Origin: JBFXDW01 sp050180745
Lineage (GTDB): Bacteria > Pseudomonadota > Alphaproteobacteria > UBA9219
NCBI GenBank assembly: GCA_050180745.1
Contig: JBFXDW010000045.1
Location: forward strand, 1-14,895
Reading direction: 5' to 3'
DNA length: 14,895 bases
Shown here: piece by piece, positions 7,248-13,028 of the stretch
How positions within the stretch are numbered: the stretch's first letter is position 1
How the letters are laid out: every line of letters begins with the position of its first letter
The notes under the pieces: generated by a model
What the model was told of the DNA's origin: nothing
Database searches by the model: none
The model's input: the letters and a program-made list of their open reading frames with translations, nothing else
Position numbers and translations under genes: made by a program

Positions 7248-7248
7248 T

Positions 7249-8349
7249 ATGGCCGACGAAAATACCCCCCCCGAAGATGAGAAACCTACCGAAGAAATGT
7301 CGGAGGAAGAACGCCAAGCCGCCGAATGGGCAGCTATGGCTGAAGAGGACCCCGATGACATAGAGGGCGGTGCGGCACGCGTTCTGAGCCAAAATGAAAT
7401 TGATAGCCTGCTTGGTTTTGGCGGTGATTCGGGACAGCAGGATAATTCGGGCATTATGGCCCTCATCAACAGCGCGCTTGTTAATTATGAGCGGCTGCCA
7501 ATGTTGGAGGTTGTGTTTGACCGCTTGGTCCGCATGATGTCCACTTCTTTGCGGAACTTTACATCAGATAACGTTGAAGTCAGTTTAGATCAAATTACCT
7601 CGGTTCGGTTTGGCGATTATTTGAATTCGATTCCCCTGCCCGCTATGTTAGCTGTGTTTAAGGCCGAGGAATGGGATAACTCAGCCCTCATGACAATCGA
7701 CAGCGCCATGATTTATTCGATCGTGGATGTTTTGCTCGGCGGACGACGCGGTACAGCCGCCATGCGGATTGAGGGCCGCCCCTATACAACGATTGAGCGA
7801 AATCTAGTTGAGCGTCTGGTGCGTGTTATTCTGGCGGATGTCAGCGGCGCTTTTGATCCTCTTTCGCCCGTGACCTTCAGGTTTGATCGGTTAGAAACAA
7901 ACCCTCGCTTTGCGACTATCGCGCGAGGCGCAAATGCGGCTGTTCTTGCTAAATTACGCATCGATATGGAAGACCGTGGCGGACGGATCGAAATCCTCAT
8001 CCCCTATGCCACTCTTGAGCCCATTCGTGAGCTTTTGCTCCAAATGTTTATGGGCGAAAAATTTGGTCGTGATTCAATCTGGGAAACCCACTTGGGGAAC
8101 GAGCTCCTGATGACCAATATGCATATGGATGCGGTTTTGGGCGAATCAACGATGCCCTTGGGGGATATTATGAAATGGAAGGTCGGTTCACGCATTATGC
8201 TGAATGTCAAACCGGATGATCTAATTTCTCTGCGTGCCGGAGAAATGACCTTGTTTAAAGGCCGAATGGGATCGGTTAGTGACCGTATTGCCGTCCGGAT
8301 TGAAGAGGCTCCCATACAAGATGCAAAAATGAAGGAAGGAGCAATTTAA
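7249..8349 (+). CDS. fliM: Flagellar motor switch protein FliM
   Basis: FliM is the middle C-ring protein that binds CheY-P and FliG to reverse or stop rotation. It has 366 residues. An acidic extension of about 45 residues precedes the CheY-binding motif LSQNEIDSLLGF (46-57), which in enterobacterial FliM sits at the very N-terminus; such extensions occur in other alphaproteobacteria as I recall. The middle CheC-like domain contains the FliG-contact loop LLGGRRG (162-168). The C-terminal SpoA-like domain spans about 285-355 (MPLGDIMKWKVGSRIMLN and the following strands). An in-frame TGA at 7243 bars any earlier start. No ribosome binding site precedes ATG 7249; the next in-frame ATG (7297) also has only a weak one and would remove part of the acidic extension. 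The stop overlaps the next start by one base. Confidence 0.96.
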   Translation: MADENTPPEDEKPTEEMSEEERQAAEWAAMAEEDPDDIEGGAARVLSQNEIDSLLGFGGDSGQQDNSGIMALINSALVNYERLPMLEVVFDRLVRMMSTSLRNFTSDNVEVSLDQITSVRFGDYLNSIPLPAMLAVFKAEEWDNSALMTIDSAMIYSIVDVLLGGRRGTAAMRIEGRPYTTIERNLVERLVRVILADVSGAFDPLSPVTFRFDRLETNPRFATIARGANAAVLAKLRIDMEDRGGRIEILIPYATLEPIRELLLQMFMGEKFGRDSIWETHLGNELLMTNMHMDAVLGESTMPLGDIMKWKVGSRIMLNVKPDDLISLRAGEMTLFKGRMGSVSDRIAVRIEEAPIQDAKMKEGAI

Positions 8350-8885
8350 TGAATATCAGCTGGCTTGGATTTTTAATGGATATCACTCTAGCAGGCCTTT
8401 TATGCACAGGCATTTATTACGCCATGCGCTTAGCCCAACAGCTTGAGGCCATGCGAACCAGCCGCGCAGAAATGGAACGTTTTGTCATAGATTTCAGCGC
8501 CACGGTAACACGCGCAGAGAATGGAATTAAAGGCCTGAAAACAACGGCACGATCAAGCGGAGATGACCTTGAAAAACTGATTGATCAGGCCAAACATTTA
8601 CGGGATGAGCTTCATTTTCTAGTCGAAAGCGCAGATAAAATTGCTGAACGCTTATCCAATACAGCGGCAAGCGCAACACGACAAACAGCACGCCCTCAAC
8701 AGGAAGCGCCTCTGGTCGGAAAACCCGCCCCTCAACCAACACAACAAAAAACGGTACAGCAAGCAGCGCCTCAGAAACGCATCAAAACTCATGAAGAGGC
8801 TCTAGCCGCATTAACTGGCAATGATAAATTAGTAAGCTCCACAGCAGAAAAAGAGCTGCTTCGTGCCCTTAAGAAGATAGGATAG
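8349..8885 (+). CDS. Small membrane-anchored coiled-coil protein in the flagellar operon (possibly DUF6468)
   Basis: Function is unknown. The 178-residue protein has one N-terminal hydrophobic helix (about residues 5-27), then a long charged helical region with coiled-coil character (LEAMRTSRAEMERFVIDF; DDLEKLIDQAKHLRDEL; about 32-110). A Gln/Pro/Ala-rich low-complexity stretch (about 112-148) and a short conserved-looking end (THEEALAALTGNDKLVSSTAEKELLRALKKIG; key blocks EEALAAL and KELLRALKKI) follow. I recall a family named DUF6468 at this position between fliM and the MotE gene of alphaproteobacteria; the assignment is from memory. Its ATG overlaps the fliM stop by one base and has AAGGAG upstream inside fliM, so it is translationally coupled. 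A stator- or basal-body-linked role is inferred only from position. Confidence 0.75.
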   Translation: MNISWLGFLMDITLAGLLCTGIYYAMRLAQQLEAMRTSRAEMERFVIDFSATVTRAENGIKGLKTTARSSGDDLEKLIDQAKHLRDELHFLVESADKIAERLSNTAASATRQTARPQQEAPLVGKPAPQPTQQKTVQQAAPQKRIKTHEEALAALTGNDKLVSSTAEKELLRALKKIG

Positions 8886-8895
8886 GGAGAGTATC

Positions 8896-9546
8896 ATGCG
8901 TATTCCGCCTCGATTCCTGTTACCCCTTTTAATCATCGTTGGCGTTGGAACTGCCGGTTTTCGCGTCAACAATGCATGGCATACTTTTGAAACAGGAGCG
9001 TTGTTATCTCCGATCAATCCGGCTCATGCTAAAGAAGCCGAAGATAATAAGCATCAAGAAGCGCCTCAAGAAACAACGGCTCAACAGGCAACACCAGAAG
9101 CCTCACAAGAAACACCTCCTGTTGAAGAAACAGAAAACACACCAGAAACAAAATTATATAAGCAACTTGCCGGACGGCGGGACCAGTTGGAAGAACGCGC
9201 CAAACAACTTGATGCGCGGGAAGCGATTGTTGCTGTCGCTGAAAGACGCATCGACCAAAAAATGGAAGAAATGCGCGTTCTGCAAAAGCAACTTAAATCC
9301 CTTTTAGGACAAGCCAGCAGCGAACAAACGGCACAGTTGGAAAATCTTGTGAAGATATATGAAACAATGAAACCGAAAGAAGCAGCGCGTATTTTTGAAA
9401 ATCTGGACATGAAAATTCTGCTTCATGTTGTCCAACGCATGAAACCCAAAAGTACAGCGGCTATTCTTGCCAGCATGGACCCCTTAAAAGCTAAAGCGAT
9501 CACGGTTGCTCTCACCAAACGCGACCAACTTCCCGCCGCACAATAA
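8896..9546 (+). CDS. motE: MotE-like flagellar protein (MgtE N-terminal-like domain)
   Basis: In Rhizobium, MotE is a periplasmic chaperone needed for the stator-associated protein MotC. This 216-residue product has an N-terminal hydrophobic segment (residues 7-22, signal or anchor). A Glu/Gln/Thr/Pro-rich linker (45-85), a coiled coil (87-140; QLEERAKQLDAREAIVAV and on) and the helical MgtE_N-like repeat at the C-terminus (about 147-207) follow. Key blocks in that repeat are IYETMKPKEAARIFENL, VVQRMKPKSTAAILASM and DPLKAKAIT. The architecture matches alphaproteobacterial MotE, but no motC is in view, so the exact role may differ. GGGAGA at 8885-8890 overlaps the preceding stop. The gene ends one base before the next start. 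Confidence 0.85.
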   Translation: MRIPPRFLLPLLIIVGVGTAGFRVNNAWHTFETGALLSPINPAHAKEAEDNKHQEAPQETTAQQATPEASQETPPVEETENTPETKLYKQLAGRRDQLEERAKQLDAREAIVAVAERRIDQKMEEMRVLQKQLKSLLGQASSEQTAQLENLVKIYETMKPKEAARIFENLDMKILLHVVQRMKPKSTAAILASMDPLKAKAITVALTKRDQLPAAQ

Positions 9547-9547
9547 C

Positions 9548-10048
9548 ATGTCCGAAGAAAGACTATACGACCTCTTTCATGAGCTTAATATCCTCTATGA
9601 AACCATAGAGCACCACCCCACCCATACCGTTGAGGAAGGACGAAGCCTTCGCCACAAAATCCTAGGCTTGGATTGCAAGAATCTTTTCATGAAAGACAAA
9701 AAGGATGTCTTATGGCTCGTTGTCATGCCCGGAGACAAGCGCGCAAACATCACCAACATTCAAAAGAAGGTTGGCTCAGCACGGCTGTCTTTTGGCAACC
9801 CAGAGCTTCTTAAAGAAGTCTTAGGAATAACGCCCGGTTCTGTTACGCCTTTTGCGTTAATAAACGATACGGCGCGGCGCGTGAAGGTGGTGCTGGATTG
9901 CGACATGCTCAACGCACCCATGGTTAACTTTCACCCTCTTCGCAACACAGCCTCAACAAGTCTGCGGTCAACAGATTTATTAAAATTTATCAAGAGCCTG
10001 TCTTACGAACCCCAGATCGTCAATTGCGGCACATGGATTGAAGATTAA
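9548..10048 (+). CDS. ProXp-ala-type prolyl-tRNA editing deacylase
   Basis: This cytoplasmic YbaK/INS-superfamily enzyme is expected to hydrolyse mischarged Ala-tRNA(Pro), clearing an error of prolyl-tRNA synthetase. The 166-residue free-standing domain has the family blocks HHPTHTVEEGRSLR (22-35), CKNLFMKDKKDVLWLVV (43-59; Lys44 aligns with the catalytic lysine of Caulobacter ProXp-ala as I recall it), SARLSFG (77-83), GSVTPFALIND (97-107) and NFHPL (127-131). This block order matches annotated prolyl-tRNA synthetase associated-domain proteins. ATG 9548 was preferred over ATG 9506 because the latter lies deep inside the motE-like gene and adds residues unlike the family. Only one base separates it from the motE stop and no ribosome binding site is clear, which suggests coupled translation. 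Confidence 0.9.
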   Translation: MSEERLYDLFHELNILYETIEHHPTHTVEEGRSLRHKILGLDCKNLFMKDKKDVLWLVVMPGDKRANITNIQKKVGSARLSFGNPELLKEVLGITPGSVTPFALINDTARRVKVVLDCDMLNAPMVNFHPLRNTASTSLRSTDLLKFIKSLSYEPQIVNCGTWIED

Positions 10049-10070
10049 CCTTTTATAAACATGCAACTAA

Positions 10071-10099
10071 TTCTTTATTGAGAGGTTTTGTGATAGAAT
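10071..10099 (+). promoter_or_regulatory. Extended -10 promoter of the first exported paralog
   Basis: TTCTTT (10071-10076) is a weak -35, followed by 17 bases and TAGAAT (10094-10099) with TG one base upstream (TGATAGAAT), an extended -10. The same arrangement stands before the second paralog at 11482-11510, including shared TTGAG and GGTT blocks in the spacer. It lies 41 bases before the GTG start. Confidence 0.55.
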
Positions 10100-10140
10100 A
10101 ACATTCTAATTTTAAAAGAAATTTCCAAGGACGGTTTATT

Positions 10141-11472
10141 GTGAGCAAGAAAGATAAACCTACATATTATAAGCGCCTAAAAAAGGCTGTCCTATTTAAA
10201 CTTGCCGCGGCAGCACTTACGATAGCTCTTGTGACGGGCCCTTCTATCACCGTATTTGCGGGTCCTGCAAAACCTGTTCATACCACACATAAACCGACTC
10301 CTCGGATTCCGAATTACTACAGCGCGTTAAGACCTAATCTAATTCAAGCCAGCAACTCTTTTGGTCAACCATTGCCTATACGAGCCATAGAGTTTTCTGA
10401 TCCACTCGTGCCGGGCCATTTAATTTGGTATGCACGGGATAATTCTCAACAGCCTGATGACGAATTTTTTATCGAAGGTGAAATGAATGATAGACGTTTA
10501 GGAAATAATTTTAGGATTACAACTCATGATTCCAAACTAGACACGGATTATGTCTATGATATTAGCGTCGAGGAGAATGGCAAGACCAAGTTATATGATG
10601 GGTACACCATCATGAGTGATATAAAATTGCCAATAGTAGATGACTCTCTTATAGAGACAGCAAAAAGACGGCTTTGCGGGTTTCTAGCATATATTAAAAA
10701 AGGAGCCGCCCCCCAACAATCGCCACAACAAGATCGCGTGGAATATGTGGATTTACCATCAAATCCTATCTTAAATCCATTTTTTGATGGGACGCGTTAT
10801 GCACGACTTGTAACTCGAGACAAACAAAGCAGGTCTTTGCGTGTAACCACCTATAGCATCAAGGGAGACATATTTTGCATGCGAACGGCAACGGCTGGAG
10901 AACCCAGTTTTGTCTTTAAAAGCTCGTTAACGGGACATCAAGAACTCTCAGAAGACATAAAAAACTTAGAAAAAGCAATTTCTGAAAGCCCTGAATGGGA
11001 GGCCTCTTTTAATGATCTTTGGCTTGAAAAACAAAAATATGGATTAAAAACAGAAAAAGAACCTCTTGAAGATCTTTTTCCAGAAACCGAAGGAAAAGCC
11101 CCCTTAACAGAAAAGGATATACCCAAGGAACGCCGCCAAGCTTATTGGAAAATAAAAGCAACCCACGATAAAGCGAAATTAACAACAATAAAAACACTTA
11201 TAGAAAAAATAATAATTGAGTTAAACAGAGCCCATTCTATTTCAACCTACACGGACAAGCCAACTAAAGACCATTTAAAAGTTAACCGTCCACAGAAAAA
11301 AACACCTCTCAAAAGAACCTTTACCCAAAGAGTACCTGAAGAGGTTATTCAAGCCCCCAAACCTGCGCCTCCACCTGCGCCTACAAAACAAACTTCACCC
11401 ACCAAAAACCCCAAAGAAGACCCTCTTGCGAGATACAAAAGGCTTATGTTGCAGAATAATCAGCCAAAATAG
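10141..11472 (+). CDS. Exported protein of unknown function, Sec-type paralog
   Basis: I do not recognise this 443-residue protein. The GTG start has AAGGA nine bases upstream. Residues 1-20 are basic, 18-38 hydrophobic, and VFA at 38-40 fits a signal peptidase I site, so Sec export is likely. The mature part has a mixed beta-type core (about 81-260) shared with the gene at 11547: EFSDP (84-88), LIWYA (94-98), RLG then FRITTHDS (119-131), YTI (155-157), AKRRLCGF (174-181), PSNPILNPFFDGTRYARL (206-223) and AGEP (252-255). A helical segment containing SPEWEASFNDLW (283-294) follows, then a Lys/Pro-rich tail with PKPAPPPAP. Cysteines are not conserved between the pair. The coding sequence is visibly more AT-rich than the flagellar genes, especially beyond 11100. 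No enzyme motif was found; a periplasmic or envelope role is inferred from the signal alone. Confidence 0.85.
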   Translation: MSKKDKPTYYKRLKKAVLFKLAAAALTIALVTGPSITVFAGPAKPVHTTHKPTPRIPNYYSALRPNLIQASNSFGQPLPIRAIEFSDPLVPGHLIWYARDNSQQPDDEFFIEGEMNDRRLGNNFRITTHDSKLDTDYVYDISVEENGKTKLYDGYTIMSDIKLPIVDDSLIETAKRRLCGFLAYIKKGAAPQQSPQQDRVEYVDLPSNPILNPFFDGTRYARLVTRDKQSRSLRVTTYSIKGDIFCMRTATAGEPSFVFKSSLTGHQELSEDIKNLEKAISESPEWEASFNDLWLEKQKYGLKTEKEPLEDLFPETEGKAPLTEKDIPKERRQAYWKIKATHDKAKLTTIKTLIEKIIIELNRAHSISTYTDKPTKDHLKVNRPQKKTPLKRTFTQRVPEEVIQAPKPAPPPAPTKQTSPTKNPKEDPLARYKRLMLQNNQPK

Positions 11473-11481
11473 CGCAAACAA

Positions 11482-11510
11482 TTCTTTTTTGAGGGTTCTT
11501 ATGATAAAGT
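11482..11510 (+). promoter_or_regulatory. Extended -10 promoter of the second exported paralog
   Basis: TTCTTT (11482-11487), 17 bases, then TGA-TAAAGT with the -10 at 11505-11510. It aligns with the element at 10071-10099. It lies 36 bases before the ATG. With no terminator between 11472 and 11547, the gene may be both co-transcribed and independently transcribed. Confidence 0.5.
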
Positions 11511-11546
11511 GACTTCCATACCCAAGCTTTTTAAAGGAATTTAATT

Positions 11547-12755
11547 ATGACGAAAAAGATTTCCCGTCGCGGTTTTTTTAAATGGGGCGCAGCGGCGGCT
11601 GCAACAACAACCCTAAACCTCTCTCCTCTCCACGCCATCGCAGCACCATGGGACGATGTTGATATCGAATACCATGACTATGAATATGATTTATACCGCT
11701 CCCCAAGCTATTACGGTGAAACACAGCCGGGACCATTCGGGTTTATTGAGTATTATCTCTTGGAAAATGCACCTGTTGTGCAGTCTGTTGAGTTTTCTGA
11801 TCCCAGCACCACAGACCGTTTGATTTGGTATGCACAAGAGGCAGAACATCCTGAAGACGGTTTCTACGTTGAAGGTACTTTTGATGGACGCCTAGGAAAA
11901 GATTTTACAATCACCGCGCATGATTCTGAAAGAAATCTCGATTATTCATGTGATTTCAACATTGCCAGCTATGGTGAAATCACCTTGCGCAAGGCATACA
12001 CCATCATCGACGGAGAAAAAGAAGAATTTACAATGACAGAGCCTCTTGCCGACAAAGCCAAAAAACGGCTCCGCGGATTTATTTCCCATATAAACGAAGG
12101 ACCTTCCCCCCAAGAGGGCAGAATCGAATATATAGACACGCCGTCAAACCCGTCTTTTAATCCACCTTGGGATGGCGCACGCTACGCCCGTCTTCTCGTC
12201 ACAGGAGAAAGCGGCTCCCCACGTATAACAAACTTTTGCATTAAAGACGACAGCCTTCACCTCATGACAACATCAGCGGGAGAGCCCGCCATCAACCTTG
12301 ATATGTCTTTGGATAAGGCTCAACGAATTTTATGCAACAAAAAAGAACAAGAAAGGCTAAGAGAATCTATTTTTAAGAGCTCTGAATGGACAGATTCTTT
12401 TGATGCCCTTTGGTTTGGCGCTCAAGAGCAAGCACGAAGAGAAAAAGAGAATTTTCTTGAAAAAATCTTTCCCTTGCCAAGAGAAGAAAAAACACGAAAA
12501 GATGTTCCCCTTAAAAGCCGTAAGGCCTACGATACGGCTAAAACAACAACGGAAGAAGCCCTCTTCAAAGAGGTTCTATTATGTCTTAAAATAGCACCTT
12601 TGATTGCCAAAGATAAAGGTCAACCAAGCCCATATTTTCTTAAAGTGAACAGCGCTCATGGCAAAAGGCTTTTAACGCAGCTACACCATCAACAGCACCC
12701 AAAAAAACCAGCTAAAGCTCCCCAAAAAAACGGGCCTCCGAAGCATAAGCGCTGA
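11547..12755 (+). CDS. Exported protein of unknown function, Tat-type paralog
   Basis: This 402-residue protein is a paralog of the gene at 10141, of unknown function. Its N-terminus carries a textbook twin-arginine motif, SRRGFFK (6-12), then an Ala/Thr-rich hydrophobic stretch and an Ala-rich cleavage region near residues 30-33, predicting folded export by Tat. The mature N-terminus is acidic and tyrosine-rich (YHDYEYDLY, 42-50). The shared core contains VEFSDP (81-86), RLIWYA (91-96), FDGRLGKDFTITAHDS (112-127), YTI (151-153), AKKRLRGF (171-178), PSNPSFNPPWDGARYARL (199-216) and AGEP (244-247). The helical part has SSEWTDSFDALW, matching the SPEWEASFNDLW of its partner. The C-terminus is Lys/Pro/His-rich. 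AAAGGAA precedes the ATG. A strong terminator follows at 12786. Confidence 0.85.
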   Translation: MTKKISRRGFFKWGAAAAATTTLNLSPLHAIAAPWDDVDIEYHDYEYDLYRSPSYYGETQPGPFGFIEYYLLENAPVVQSVEFSDPSTTDRLIWYAQEAEHPEDGFYVEGTFDGRLGKDFTITAHDSERNLDYSCDFNIASYGEITLRKAYTIIDGEKEEFTMTEPLADKAKKRLRGFISHINEGPSPQEGRIEYIDTPSNPSFNPPWDGARYARLLVTGESGSPRITNFCIKDDSLHLMTTSAGEPAINLDMSLDKAQRILCNKKEQERLRESIFKSSEWTDSFDALWFGAQEQARREKENFLEKIFPLPREEKTRKDVPLKSRKAYDTAKTTTEEALFKEVLLCLKIAPLIAKDKGQPSPYFLKVNSAHGKRLLTQLHHQQHPKKPAKAPQKNGPPKHKR

Positions 12756-12785
12756 CCGTTTTGCCTCGCCTTTTCTTCTTTTCTT

Positions 12786-12812
12786 AAGAGGCCCTTTGGG
12801 GCCTCTTTTTTT
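12786..12812 (+). terminator. Intrinsic terminator of the paralog pair
   Basis: AGAGGCCC (12787-12794) pairs perfectly with GGGCCTCT (12799-12806) around a TTTG loop. An added A-T pair (12786/12807) extends the stem. Seven consecutive T (12806-12812) follow. This is a classic Rho-independent terminator, 30 bases after the stop at 12755. Confidence 0.93.
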
Positions 12813-12914
12813 CTTTGTTTTTCAAACCCATAGGCCATTGCGCCCAAGGGTGGAACGTGCTAAAAAAAGGGGTGTTTTTGAGCCTCTCGAATCAGAGGTT
12901 AATTCTAGTCTTTT

Positions 12915-12998
12915 CAGTTTATTTTTCCCGTAGGCGCGAGGAGCGCAGCGGACTCATCGCTCCACAAGCGACGAGCAACGTACGGGAATGATAAACTG
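12915..12998. repeat. 84-bp folded palindrome upstream of gyrB
   Basis: CAGTTTAT-TT-TTCCCGTA (12915-12932) pairs with TACGGGAATGATAAACTG (12981-12998): 16 of 18 positions are complementary as DNA, and 17 of 18 as RNA counting one G-U pair. The 48-base interior folds into two further hairpins. One is GCGC/GCGC (12934-12937 with 12943-12946). The other is CTC-A-TCGCT against AGCGA-C-GAG (12953-12961 with 12967-12975, one mismatch, loop CCACA). The whole is a three-way-junction shape ending 30 bases before gyrB. It could be a mobile palindromic repeat, a leader RNA structure or both. Elsewhere in 12813-13028 I see only a small CCTCT/AGAGG hairpin near 12883-12898 and no clear gyrB promoter. Confidence 0.8.
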
Positions 12999-13028
12999 GA
13001 ATGATGATACCTGAAAGATAAGTAAAAA

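Noticed and set aside
8939..9307. 122-residue plus-strand frame inside motE
   Set aside because: It is an out-of-frame shadow of the Gln/Glu/Lys-rich linker and coiled coil. The MotE frame contains the recognisable MgtE-like repeat.
12883..12898. CCTCT-CGAATC-AGAGG as the T-arm of a tRNA gene
   Set aside because: The GTTCGAATC context is incomplete and no acceptor, D or anticodon stems can be built around it.
12813..13028. Replication origin beside gyrB
   Set aside because: No cluster of DnaA boxes (TTATCCACA-like) or AT-rich unwinding region was found, and neither dnaA nor dnaN is present.
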